From Brevibacillus invocatus (lineage in GTDB: Bacteria; Bacillota; Bacilli; Brevibacillales; Brevibacillaceae), in assembly GCF_003710915.1 (NCBI RefSeq), contig NZ_RHHR01000035.1:1-64000 (forward strand): a stretch of DNA of 64,000 bases, given 5' to 3'. Under the pieces are notes generated by a model. The model was not told where the DNA came from. It saw nothing but the letters and a program-made list of their open reading frames with translations, and searched no databases. Numbering within the stretch: the first letter of the stretch is position 1; each line of letters opens with the position of its first letter. Of this stretch, positions 45,770 to 54,143 are shown in pieces. A program made the position numbers and the translations under genes.

Positions 45770-46588
45770 ATGACCCGATGGTTAAAAAGATTGTTCCGAT
45801 TCTTTTTGCTCGTATTTATCGTCGGCGCAGTAGGTTTGATCTGGCTGTTATCACAAAGGGATACACTGATCGAGGCGGGGACGGCAATCGATGAGCAGCG
45901 AACGATTGAACAAGCGGTAAAAGGGGTAGAAATCGCGACCAGCAGGGTAGATGTCAAAGTCATGTACAGCAATATCCCTACAGTTCGTATCGGATTAGTG
46001 GGCAAGGTGTCGGAAGAGCAGAGAAAGCAAATTCAATTGCAAAGCGAAGTGAAGGCTGATGGAAGCTTGCAGGTGAAGGTGATCGAACAGCAGGGTGCCA
46101 ATCTGTTTTTCATGGGACGCAGCTGGCTTCAACTGCAGGTATTGCTACCCGAAACGGATGACTCCTATGATCGCTTGCAAGTAAAAACCGATACCGGTGA
46201 TGTGAGCATTCATACCGTATCAGCCAAGGAGGGCAAAGTCTTCTCCAGCACGGGAGATATTGATTTGCTCGGATTTCACGGAGACACCTTGGAAGTCAAG
46301 ACCGAAACAGGCGACATTAATCTAATAGATACGCAGGCAGCCATGCAACTGACGAGCACGACAGGTGATGTGGATGTCCTGAATGTACCTGAGCTGCTGC
46401 ACGCATTAAAAGTAAGCACGGAGACTGGCGATGTTCAGATCACGTTTGCCAAACAACCAGCCGCGGTTGATTTGGACCTGGAGGCGCCGATTGGGGATAT
46501 TGAAGTAGGTTGGACAAAAGGTTCCTATAGCGTGGGAGGACCGACTCTTTCGGTGAAATCCTCAACGGGAGATATTCGGATTCAATAG
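45770..46588 (+). CDS. DUF4097-family (adhesin-like) protein
   Basis: One N-terminal membrane anchor (FFLLVFIVGAVGLIWLL) is followed by a right-handed beta-helix-like repeat region. There, units such as VKTDTGDVSIHTV, FSSTGDIDLLGF, VKTETGDINLIDT and STTGDVDVLNV recur about every 20 residues. This is the DUF4097 pattern. The protein should lie outside the membrane. It has 272 residues. It is the last gene of the PadR operon, and its role may be envelope-stress or antimicrobial sensing (inference from families). Confidence 0.88.
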   Translation: MTRWLKRLFRFFLLVFIVGAVGLIWLLSQRDTLIEAGTAIDEQRTIEQAVKGVEIATSRVDVKVMYSNIPTVRIGLVGKVSEEQRKQIQLQSEVKADGSLQVKVIEQQGANLFFMGRSWLQLQVLLPETDDSYDRLQVKTDTGDVSIHTVSAKEGKVFSSTGDIDLLGFHGDTLEVKTETGDINLIDTQAAMQLTSTTGDVDVLNVPELLHALKVSTETGDVQITFAKQPAAVDLDLEAPIGDIEVGWTKGSYSVGGPTLSVKSSTGDIRIQ

Positions 46589-46728
46589 ACAAAGTTTGGC
46601 AAGAATAATGGAATAGGTTGGGAAAAGGTGAAACGATAAGATTTTGACACAAAAAAGAGCGTTTTTGTCGAAACTCAATGGTATCATTAGGGTTGGGAAA
46701 GATTATTGTGCAAAGCGAGGTTTATTTC

Positions 46729-47766
46729 ATGACCGCAAAACCATTTAACGATACGTTCTTAAAAGCTTGTCGAAAGGAAGCGACGGATCACGTACCAGTA
46801 TGGTATATGCGTCAGGCTGGTCGTTATCAGCCTGAGTACCGGGCGATTCGCGCAAAACATACCTTTTTTGAAATGAATTACATACCGGAAGTGTGTGCGG
46901 AGGTTACCCGATTGCCTGTAGAGCAGTTGGGTGTCGATGCAGCGATTCTGTTTGCCGACATAATGACTCCGTTAAAGCCGATCGGCGTGGACGTAAATAT
47001 CGAATCTGGCATCGGACCTGTCATCGCCAATCCAATCGAGTCCCTGGCCGACGTCGAGCGTTTGAGCGATTTGGACCCAGAGACACACGTCCCTTATATT
47101 CTGGAATCCATCAAGATTTTGCGTCAGCAGCTTTCTGTTCCGCTGATTGGCTTTGCAGGTGCTCCGTTTACATTGGCCAGCTACATGATCGAAGGTGGCC
47201 CGTCCAAGCATTATCACAAAACCAAATCCTTCATGTACACCGAACCAGTAGCATGGCAGGCATTGATGGATAAACTGGGAGACCTGACCATCACTTATCT
47301 GAAAGCACAAATTCGGGCGGGGGCTCAGGCAGTGCAAGTATTTGACTCCTGGGTAGGGGCTTTGAACGACGAAGATTACCGGACTTTCATTGCACCTGTC
47401 ATGAACCGGATTTTCTCTGCACTTCGCCAGACGGATGTACCGACGATCTATTTCGGTGTAGGGACAGGACATCTTCTGCAAGAATGGAACCGCTTGCCTG
47501 TAGATGTAGTGGGACTCGACTGGCGCACTTCGATCACCACTGCACGTGAACTTGGAGTGACCAAGGCGCTGCAAGGTAACCTCGATCCGACACTGTTGCT
47601 GGCTCCATGGGAAAAGCTCGAGTCCAAAGCGCAAGAGATCCTGGCTGAGGGAACCAAGAAGCCTGGTTTCATCTTTAACCTGGGACATGGCGTGTTCCCA
47701 GACGCAAAAGTGGAGACACTGCAAAAATTGACCCAACTGATTCATAGCTACAAGACAGGGCAGTAA
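46729..47766 (+). CDS. hemE: Uroporphyrinogen decarboxylase
   Basis: This decarboxylates uroporphyrinogen III to coproporphyrinogen III. The signature [17 protein letters not shown] is at about residue 24, with [17 protein letters not shown] and the catalytic Asp in LFADIMTPL. It has 345 residues. The ATG at 46729 follows GCGAGG; the frame is open upstream to 46678 without a site. It starts the second haem block. An imperfect inverted repeat (46646-46669) lies in its upstream region. Confidence 0.96.
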   Translation: MTAKPFNDTFLKACRKEATDHVPVWYMRQAGRYQPEYRAIRAKHTFFEMNYIPEVCAEVTRLPVEQLGVDAAILFADIMTPLKPIGVDVNIESGIGPVIANPIESLADVERLSDLDPETHVPYILESIKILRQQLSVPLIGFAGAPFTLASYMIEGGPSKHYHKTKSFMYTEPVAWQALMDKLGDLTITYLKAQIRAGAQAVQVFDSWVGALNDEDYRTFIAPVMNRIFSALRQTDVPTIYFGVGTGHLLQEWNRLPVDVVGLDWRTSITTARELGVTKALQGNLDPTLLLAPWEKLESKAQEILAEGTKKPGFIFNLGHGVFPDAKVETLQKLTQLIHSYKTGQ

Positions 47767-47784
47767 TCAGGAGGTGCGTGAAGG

Positions 47785-48717
47785 ATGTCTAAACAAAAAA
47801 CGGGACTGCTGCTGATGGCGTATGGTACGCCACGCACGCCCGATGAAATCGAGCCTTACTATACGCATATTCGCCGTGGGCGCAAGCCGTCCCAGGAGCA
47901 TCTCGACGATTTGGTCTCACGCTATGAAGCGGTAGGGGGATTGAACCGTTTTGCCGAAATTACGGACGAGCAGGTTCAAGAGCTGGAAAAAGAAATGAAT
48001 AAGCGCTACCCGGATCGTGAATTTGCGGGCTACCTGGGGTTGAAGCATATCTCGCCATTCATTGAGGATGCAGTCGACAAAATGAAGCAGGATGGCGTAG
48101 AGGAAGCGATCAGCCTGGTGCTGGCCCCTCACTATTCAACTTACAGCGTCAAAGAGTACAACGGACGGGCTAAAGCGCATGCAGAAGCCATCGGCGGGCC
48201 GAACATTCGCAGCATCGAGAGCTGGTACCTGGAGCCTGGCTTCATCTCCTACTGGGTGAGTGTGATTCAAGAAGTCTTTGCATCCATGTCCGCTGCCGAA
48301 CGAGAGAAGGCAGTCGTGATTTTTTCGGCACACAGCCTTCCGGAGAAGATACTTCACTCCGGCGATCCTTATCCACAGCAGCTCGAGGAAACTGCCAAGC
48401 TCATTGCAGAGCAAGCAGGCATAGCGAACTTTGCGATTGGTTGGCAAAGCGCTGGAAATACACCTGAGCCTTGGCTGGGGCCTGATGTACAGGACTTGAC
48501 CAGAGAATTGCATGCCAAACACGGATACCAGGCATTTGTCTATTGTCCAGTCGGGTTTATTGCAGAGCATCTGGAAGTTTTGTATGACAACGATGTGGAA
48601 TGTAAGTCAGTAACAGAAGAGTTGGGCGTGCACTACTACCGTCCTCCGATGCCGAATGCCAGACCAGCTTTTATCTCCAGTCTGGCGGATGCCATCGAGA
48701 AAAAGTTGGTAGACTAG
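47785..48717 (+). CDS. hemH: Coproporphyrin III ferrochelatase
   Basis: In Gram-positive bacteria this enzyme (also CpfC) inserts iron into coproporphyrin [24 protein letters not shown] opens the protein. The catalytic His is in [12 protein letters not shown] (about residue 183) and the Glu in [11 protein letters not shown]. It has 310 residues, exactly the length of the B. subtilis enzyme. AGGAGGTG precedes the ATG. The gene lies 18 bases after hemE and 13 before hemY. Confidence 0.95.
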   Translation: MSKQKTGLLLMAYGTPRTPDEIEPYYTHIRRGRKPSQEHLDDLVSRYEAVGGLNRFAEITDEQVQELEKEMNKRYPDREFAGYLGLKHISPFIEDAVDKMKQDGVEEAISLVLAPHYSTYSVKEYNGRAKAHAEAIGGPNIRSIESWYLEPGFISYWVSVIQEVFASMSAAEREKAVVIFSAHSLPEKILHSGDPYPQQLEETAKLIAEQAGIANFAIGWQSAGNTPEPWLGPDVQDLTRELHAKHGYQAFVYCPVGFIAEHLEVLYDNDVECKSVTEELGVHYYRPPMPNARPAFISSLADAIEKKLVD

Positions 48718-48730
48718 GGGTTCGATCAAG

Positions 48731-50140
48731 ATGAGTGAGACAACCTATCACATTACGATTATTGGTGGCGGCATCACAGGTCTGAGTGCCGCCTTTTATT
48801 TGCATCAGGAAATCGAGGCAAAGAACTTGCCTGTTCGCATTCAATTGATTGAGGAAGCAGATCGTTTGGGCGGCAAGATTAAAACCTGGAGACATGAGGG
48901 GTACGTCATCGAGCTTGGACCGGACTCCTTTCTGGAGCGAAAAGGAAGTGCGGCCCAATTGGCACGGGATTTGGGATTGCAGGATGAACTGGTGCGCAAT
49001 AGTACTGGTCAATCTTATATTTATCACCAGGATCGCCTGCTCCCGATTCCAGAAGGTGCCGTCATGGGTGTACCGACGAAGCTCATGCCATTTGTGCGAA
49101 CGGATCTGATCTCCTGGCCAGGAAAGCTCAGGGCGGCAGCCGATCTGTTTTTACCCGCATCCAAGGGGTACGAGGATCGCTCAGTCGGAGAATTTTTTCG
49201 ACGCAGATTGGGCGACGAGGTGATTGAAAACCTGATCCAGCCGCTCCTGTCCGGCGTCTATTCGGGAGATATCGACAATCTCAGTCTATTGTCCAGCTTT
49301 CCGCAATACGCAAAAATGGAACAACAGCATCGCAGTCTGATTCTGGCGATGAAGCATTCCAGGCCACAGACAAAGGAACCGGGCAAACCCAAGGGAATCT
49401 TTCTTACGCTGAACAGCGGTTTGGAAACGCTCATCGAGGAAATGGAGAAGCGATTGCCGGCAGACGCTATCTGGAAAGGGACAGGCTTGGAGAAGCTGAC
49501 AAAGCGTGAAAACGGAGGCTACATCCTGACGATGAAGGATGGACGTGTGGTGGAGACGGACGCTGTATTGCTGACGTTGCCGCATGCGATTACGGAGCCG
49601 CTGCTTCGCCCTTATGTTGAGACTCCGACACTTCCAAAGGCCAAACCGCATATGGTCGCAACGATCGCGATGGGTTTTCCCGAGGAGGCGTTGGATCAGC
49701 GCCTGAACGGCACGGGCTTTATCGTGCCACGCAACTCGGGAGCCAGAATCACGGCCTGCACCTGGGCGCATCGCAAGTGGCCGCATACGACGCCAAAAGG
49801 CAAAGCGTTATTGAGATGCTTTGTTGGAAGGGCAACTGAACAGTCCTTTATGAGCATGTCAGATGAAGAGATCGTTCAGATGGTCTTGCAGGATCTGCGC
49901 AAAATCATGACGATTGAACAAGAACCAGACTTTTATCGGGTGACCAGACTTCAAAATGCGATTCCGTACGTTGTCGGACATCAGGATTGGGTGAAGGAAG
50001 TTCGCGCCAAAGTAGAGGCAGCGCTGCCTGACGTTCACTTGGCCGGGGCTTCGTACAGTGGCGTAGGCGTACCGGATTGTATAGACCAAGGTAAAAAAGC
50101 GGTTCTAGATTTGCTGGCATCCATCCAACCGGGGAGATAA
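48731..50140 (+). CDS. hemY: Coproporphyrinogen III oxidase (HemY/CgoX)
   Basis: This FAD enzyme oxidises coproporphyrinogen III to coproporphyrin III. The FAD motif IIGGGITGLSAAFYL is near the N-terminus, with EEADRLGGKIKTWRHEGYVI and the C-terminal GASYSGVGVPDCIDQGKKA. It has 469 residues. The hemEHY order is that of B. subtilis. A terminator stem overlaps the stop codon. Confidence 0.95.
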   Translation: MSETTYHITIIGGGITGLSAAFYLHQEIEAKNLPVRIQLIEEADRLGGKIKTWRHEGYVIELGPDSFLERKGSAAQLARDLGLQDELVRNSTGQSYIYHQDRLLPIPEGAVMGVPTKLMPFVRTDLISWPGKLRAAADLFLPASKGYEDRSVGEFFRRRLGDEVIENLIQPLLSGVYSGDIDNLSLLSSFPQYAKMEQQHRSLILAMKHSRPQTKEPGKPKGIFLTLNSGLETLIEEMEKRLPADAIWKGTGLEKLTKRENGGYILTMKDGRVVETDAVLLTLPHAITEPLLRPYVETPTLPKAKPHMVATIAMGFPEEALDQRLNGTGFIVPRNSGARITACTWAHRKWPHTTPKGKALLRCFVGRATEQSFMSMSDEEIVQMVLQDLRKIMTIEQEPDFYRVTRLQNAIPYVVGHQDWVKEVRAKVEAALPDVHLAGASYSGVGVPDCIDQGKKAVLDLLASIQPGR

Positions 50141-50153
50141 TCCCCGGTTTTTT
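50127..50153 (+). terminator. Terminator after hemY
   Basis: The stem AACCGGGG (50127-50134) with CCCCGGTT (50142-50149) is followed by a T run. The left arm lies in the last codons of hemY, and the stop codon is in the loop. Confidence 0.85.
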
Positions 50154-50185
50154 CGTTTATCAGGTGCTAAACGACTCGTCCCGTC

Positions 50186-50193
50186 CATATAGT
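50186..50193 (+). promoter_or_regulatory. Possible sigma-E -10 element of spoVID
   Basis: CATATAGT matches CATACANT except for one base and lies 38 bases before spoVID, which is a sigma-E gene in B. subtilis. No convincing sigma-E -35 element is found 13-15 bases upstream, so the call is weak. Confidence 0.25.
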
Positions 50194-50230
50194 ATAGGGA
50201 AATGTCCTGCACCTGAAAGGAGGATCACGA

Positions 50231-51787
50231 ATGGCATTACAGGATGGACTACTCTCGTTTACCATCAAGGAGACCATTTTCCTCTCATCTGATAGAGCCG
50301 GAATTGGCGAGCTGCAAGAGTTGGAGCTCGTTCCGGATGTAGAGGTATTGGAGAATCAGTCCTATGTCTCCATTACAGGCTGCCTGCAGCTGTTTGGGAA
50401 GTACGAGCCGATCAGAGAACCTGCTGAACCAACCAGCGGTGGAACGGAAACTCTGATCGAGGCGATGAACTTCTCGCCGTTTCGGCAGGTCGGAGGTGAA
50501 CGATCTGTCTACGGCTGGGAAGAGCAGATCGGGCACCGGATTCCGCTCAACATTACCATTCCCGTAGAACGGATTGCAGAGATGGGAGATATCTACGCGG
50601 TCGTTGACAGTGTCGATTACAGGCTTGAATCTCCGCATCAAATGCTGGTAGAGGCGGAATTGAAGATCGCTGGAATTCAATTCACAAACCAGGCAGAATC
50701 AGAGCCCCAGAAAGAGATGGCTGTTCCGTACGCAGAAGGATATCATGCCGTACCCGCCAGCCAGGAAGATTCCTGGGAGTTTTCTCATGCGGCAGTTGAA
50801 GGGGATGATCTCCTGGAGGAGCCTTCCCTGGATGAAATTGAGCAAAAGCTGAGCGCATTGGAGCAAGAGATGGAAAGACAGGCACAGACAGTATCCTTTG
50901 AATCAGAGGAGTCGCCTTCCTTGTACGATGCACCTGCGATACCGGTTTCTTCCCATCAGACTTCGAGAACAGAGAGCTACGGGGAAGTGTCTGAGGAATC
51001 ATTGGCCGAGTATGAATATGCACAAATAGAGTCCTGGCAGCATGTGGCACAAAGTCAAACACAGGATTTATCTGCCTACGAGCAAGTCCTGGCTCAGGAA
51101 GACTATGAAGAAAGATTGGCTGTCGACGGACCAAACAAGGAAAATGAAGAACTTGTCCTGGCGATCCATGAACCGCAAGAAGTGCAGGATGTAGATTTCA
51201 CCTCAGTGTCCGTGGAGGAGCGAACATCGAGTGAATCTAACGACGAATCGTATGAAGAGTCGTATGAAAGCCAGTCTGTATTCGCCAATGAAGAGCAAGA
51301 AAGCCACGAACTTGCAGTCAATTCGGAAGAAGCGGTCGAAGATGAGGAATTGGCTGAAGCAGCCGAAGTGATGGCGAATGCAGATGTAGAAGAGCAGGAG
51401 GAAGAAGTCGAGGTACGAATCGCGATTTCAGGCAAGCCATCTAGAGAAGAAGCAGGCAACCTGAACATCACGTCAATCTTCTCAAATGCGAGCAGGGCGA
51501 AGCAGGATGCAGAATCGTTGCAAGCCGAATCGTCTTCCAGCTCCTCCAAGAAAGCATCGCTGCAGGAAGCCAACCCAAGTACACTGGAAGCCATGCAGAA
51601 TTTGTCTTCCTTTGTTCGTAGTCGGGAAGAGAGAACCAGCCAGCTCAAGCTGTGCATCATTCAAAAGGAAGAAACGCTGGAGCTGATTTCACAGCGGTAC
51701 TCATTACCCGTATCCAGGCTGGTGGAAGTAAACCGACTGACAACTGATCAGCTTGTGGCCGGGCAAATCCTGTACATTCCACAGTGA
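50231..51787 (+). CDS. spoVID: Spore coat morphogenetic protein SpoVID
   Basis: SpoVID encases the forespore with coat layers by binding SpoIVA and SafA. The conserved N-terminal domain (residues 1-165) begins LLSFTIKETIFLSSDRAGI. The middle 300 residues are very rich in Glu, Ser and Gln. The C-terminal LysM domain (about 472-518) reads CIIQKEETLELISQRYSLP and ends in QILYIPQ. It has 518 residues against about 575 in B. subtilis; the acidic middle accounts for the variation. AAAGGAGGATC precedes the ATG. The next gene follows after 13 bases. Confidence 0.92.
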   Translation: MALQDGLLSFTIKETIFLSSDRAGIGELQELELVPDVEVLENQSYVSITGCLQLFGKYEPIREPAEPTSGGTETLIEAMNFSPFRQVGGERSVYGWEEQIGHRIPLNITIPVERIAEMGDIYAVVDSVDYRLESPHQMLVEAELKIAGIQFTNQAESEPQKEMAVPYAEGYHAVPASQEDSWEFSHAAVEGDDLLEEPSLDEIEQKLSALEQEMERQAQTVSFESEESPSLYDAPAIPVSSHQTSRTESYGEVSEESLAEYEYAQIESWQHVAQSQTQDLSAYEQVLAQEDYEERLAVDGPNKENEELVLAIHEPQEVQDVDFTSVSVEERTSSESNDESYEESYESQSVFANEEQESHELAVNSEEAVEDEELAEAAEVMANADVEEQEEEVEVRIAISGKPSREEAGNLNITSIFSNASRAKQDAESLQAESSSSSSKKASLQEANPSTLEAMQNLSSFVRSREERTSQLKLCIIQKEETLELISQRYSLPVSRLVEVNRLTTDQLVAGQILYIPQ

Positions 51788-51800
51788 GGAGTGGAGGACT

Positions 51801-52799
51801 GTGGACAAAATGGATCTCCAAGAGATTTGTCAACAGTATCGGGCACGTGTGATCCGTGTAACGCCACTTGAAGATTATTACTTGCTGGAAACCAACCGAG
51901 GTCCCAAAGAACTCCGGGTATGGCCGCGCGTGGATGTGATGCGCTGGTCGTTTGCATGGCGCGAACGACTGGCGCGTCAAGGTTTTCGCGGTCTGGAGCG
52001 CTTTATTCGGACGCGAGAGTCGAAGCCATTTGTCATCGTGGGAAAGCGTGGCGTGACGATGACGGATCATCAGCGCCATATCGAAGCCTGTCAGTCCAAT
52101 CAGGAAGTAGCCCGCCAAACGGGACGTGTGATCGGCATGATGCATACAGCCCAACAGGAAAGTCCTTTGCTTTCCGGCTTGGAGTACCTCAATCAGGAAA
52201 AGCTGAAAGCGGAGACGGCGTGGAATCGCGCAAAAGCGCTGTTCGCATCCTATCGCAGGAGTCGCGCAGGAGAGGCCCGAGGCGAGCGGTGGGTGGCAGA
52301 ACTGATGCCGTCGCTTCTCCAGCGAATGGAGCGTTCTTATGCCATGCTCTCTCACTCGAGCATTTCTGCGGATCAGATAGGGGTATCTCATCGGGACCTG
52401 ACGCGCGACAACTGGGGAATGGTGAACGACAAGCTGTTTATACGCGGATTTTTTCGTCCCACATTATCTGTACAGCTACGTGATGTGGCGAATTATTTAC
52501 GCGAAATGCACCTGACACATGGCGACTTTTCGCAGGTCGATTCCTTTTTGGATGGGTATCAGGAAAAGAAGCCGCTAACCTATGGGGAATACACACTCCT
52601 GCTAGCATTCATGGCTCGTCCCCGGGAAGTGTGGAATAGTGTGGAGGACTACGTGACACGACTCTCGCACGAGCAGCAGGTGCCAACGACAGGTATAGAG
52701 CGGGCCCTGGAATCTCAGCAGTCTGTTGACCAACTGCTGCGACATATTGCTGACCGTGCCGAGCGAGCAAGGGGTGAAGGCAGCCGTGAGTCGCCATGA
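51801..52799 (+). CDS. CotS/YsxE-family kinase-like spore protein (first copy)
   Basis: The fold is that of the CotS/YsxE kinase-like spore coat family: an N-terminal lobe with YYLLETNRGPKELRVWPR and a C-terminal lobe with GVSHRDLTRDNWGMVNDKLFIRGFFRP. The catalytic-loop HRD and the downstream Asn are present. However, the metal-binding Asp expected a few residues later (usually in xDFD or xDWE) is replaced by RGFFRP. It has 332 residues. GTG 51801 has TGAGGAG ten bases upstream; ATG 51810 is an alternative. It is sandwiched between spoVID and a second homologue, with a short overlap to the latter. A structural or regulatory coat role is likely. Confidence 0.75.
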   Translation: MDKMDLQEICQQYRARVIRVTPLEDYYLLETNRGPKELRVWPRVDVMRWSFAWRERLARQGFRGLERFIRTRESKPFVIVGKRGVTMTDHQRHIEACQSNQEVARQTGRVIGMMHTAQQESPLLSGLEYLNQEKLKAETAWNRAKALFASYRRSRAGEARGERWVAELMPSLLQRMERSYAMLSHSSISADQIGVSHRDLTRDNWGMVNDKLFIRGFFRPTLSVQLRDVANYLREMHLTHGDFSQVDSFLDGYQEKKPLTYGEYTLLLAFMARPREVWNSVEDYVTRLSHEQQVPTTGIERALESQQSVDQLLRHIADRAERARGEGSRESP

Positions 52800-53781
52800 G
52801 GATATTTTCCCGTTGTTTCAGGAATACGACATGTTTGCGCAGACGATAGACGTGGTCAAGGAGCCTAATGTCTTTAAAGCTACGACTCCCTACGGCATGT
52901 TCGTCTGCAAAAAATCGCCGGTTCCCAGCCAGCGAATATCGCAGGTGAGCAATATCCTGCGTCAGCTGCAGCAACGTGGTTGGGATGGGGCAGTGCCATA
53001 CATTTACACCAAGTATGATGATCCTTTTGTGCAGCTCGATGAACAGGTGTATTATCTGACACGTTGGCAGCCAGGAGGTGAACAATGGGAGGATCAACCG
53101 CTCGCGTGGGCGACGCCTTGCTTGGAAAGGCTTGCAGAGCTGCATCATCTGACACAGAACTACCGGTTTGATGATCCACGGCAGGTGGAACCTCTGATTG
53201 ATTCCTTGCTGAACAGATGGCAATTGTGGCTGGGGCAGATGCAAAAGGCAGCGGAGGAAGCCCGGTTGCGCACCTATCAATCTCCATTCGACATCGTCTT
53301 TCTGGCGAATCAGGGATTTATTGCCGATATGGCCAATCAAGCCATGGAGCTGCTCACGGAGTGGAGAGAGCGTCATCAGACACACGCCCATTTTCGCTTG
53401 TCCCTGATTCACGGCTATCCGCATCCGGCTCATGTCATACCGGATCGGACTGGTAAAGGTCGACTCATCAATTTTGATCGTGCTGTCTTTGATACACCGA
53501 TCCGTGATCTGACCTTGTTTTACCGGACGTATTTTCATATGACTGGCGACCAGTCCGGCGCTTCCCAGCTGTTTCATCGGTATGCGGCGATTTTTCCGCT
53601 ACGGCCAGATGAGATCGAGCTGCTTGCCGCTTTTCTTAGCTACCCGGAGAGAGTAATGCGCGACATTGACATTTATTACAATGGGAAGCGGGAGTGGAAT
53701 GAGCTTTACGCGGTCAAGCGACTGGAAAAAGATATGGACCGTTTGATGCGGCTGCATCGCTGGGTCCAGCAAGCTTTTTAA
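52786..53781 (+). CDS. ysxE: YsxE-like spore coat kinase homologue (second copy)
   Basis: In B. subtilis ysxE follows spoVID directly; this gene probably corresponds to it. The N-lobe has FKATTPYGMFVCKKSP with the ATP-binding Lys position. The C-lobe reads SLIHGYPHPAHVIP and then LINFDRAVFDTPIRDL. The catalytic Asp of the HGD loop is replaced by Tyr, whereas the metal-binding FD pair is kept. It has 331 residues from the GTG at 52786, which follows AAGGGGTGAAGG and overlaps the previous gene by 14 bases; GTGs at 52756 and 52774 are also in frame. A terminator follows. Confidence 0.78.
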   Translation: MSRHEDIFPLFQEYDMFAQTIDVVKEPNVFKATTPYGMFVCKKSPVPSQRISQVSNILRQLQQRGWDGAVPYIYTKYDDPFVQLDEQVYYLTRWQPGGEQWEDQPLAWATPCLERLAELHHLTQNYRFDDPRQVEPLIDSLLNRWQLWLGQMQKAAEEARLRTYQSPFDIVFLANQGFIADMANQAMELLTEWRERHQTHAHFRLSLIHGYPHPAHVIPDRTGKGRLINFDRAVFDTPIRDLTLFYRTYFHMTGDQSGASQLFHRYAAIFPLRPDEIELLAAFLSYPERVMRDIDIYYNGKREWNELYAVKRLEKDMDRLMRLHRWVQQAF

Positions 53782-53783
53782 CA

Positions 53784-53818
53784 ATCAACGTCTCGAACAG
53801 TGGGACGTTGATTTTTTT
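53784..53818 (+). terminator. Terminator of the spoVID operon
   Basis: The stem ATCAACGTC (53784-53792) with GACGTTGAT (53804-53812) is followed by seven T residues. Confidence 0.88.
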
Positions 53819-53830
53819 GTGCTCGAAGGT

Positions 53831-54013
53831 TTAAAGCCAATCCAACACGATCGCTACATAGACAAAGGCAAGGATTCCTAGCAGCACGACATCGAAGGAT
53901 GTAGGAAAGATGATCGTGCGGACAAATTGAAATATGATCAGAGGTAGCAGGATCTGCTTACATCCAAATTTAATTCGCAAAAAAGTAGGATTGTACTTCC
54001 AGCGAAAGTTCAT
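53831..54013 (-). CDS. Small conserved-looking membrane protein
   Basis: The 60-residue protein has a basic N-terminus (MNFRWKYNPTFLRIKFGC) followed by two hydrophobic segments (QILLPLIIFQFVRTIIF and VVLLGILAFVYVAIVLDWL). ATG 54013 follows GAGGTGAT, a good ribosome site, which is why the shorter form is chosen. It is convergent with the spoVID operon and divergent from the phosphatase gene. Similar short membrane proteins occur in related bacilli to my knowledge, but I cannot name a family or a function. Confidence 0.6.
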   Translation of the reverse strand: MNFRWKYNPTFLRIKFGCKQILLPLIIFQFVRTIIFPTSFDVVLLGILAFVYVAIVLDWL

Positions 54014-54076
54014 CTCGAAATCACCTCGTTCCAGCATATGCGGATGCTGGTGGGACAGTGCTAGTCATCCCTATGC

Positions 54077-54103
54077 AGGTTTGAAACGACTGAAAAGGGG
54101 GAA
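54077..54103 (+). promoter_or_regulatory. Sigma-B-like promoter of the PP2C/HATPase operon
   Basis: AGGTTTGA (54077-54084) fits the sigma-B -35 pattern RGGWTTRA fully, and GGGAAG (54099-54104) fits the GGGWAN type of -10. The first A to the GGG is 22 bases. It lies 41 bases before the ATG at 54144. The same arrangement occurs at 57584 and 41906. Confidence 0.65.
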
Positions 54104-54143
54104 GGGCAAGAGAAACGAACCTATACGATGCAAGGTGATAAAG

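Noticed and set aside
46646-46669. Imperfect inverted repeat GACACAAAAA/GTTTTTGTC upstream of hemE as terminator or operator
   Set aside because: The stem is AT-rich with a mismatch, has no T tract and is not clearly placed relative to a promoter.
53828-53851. AGGTTTAA near 53829 as another sigma-B-like promoter
   Set aside because: No GGG occurs at the required spacing and the site overlaps the end of the small membrane protein gene.
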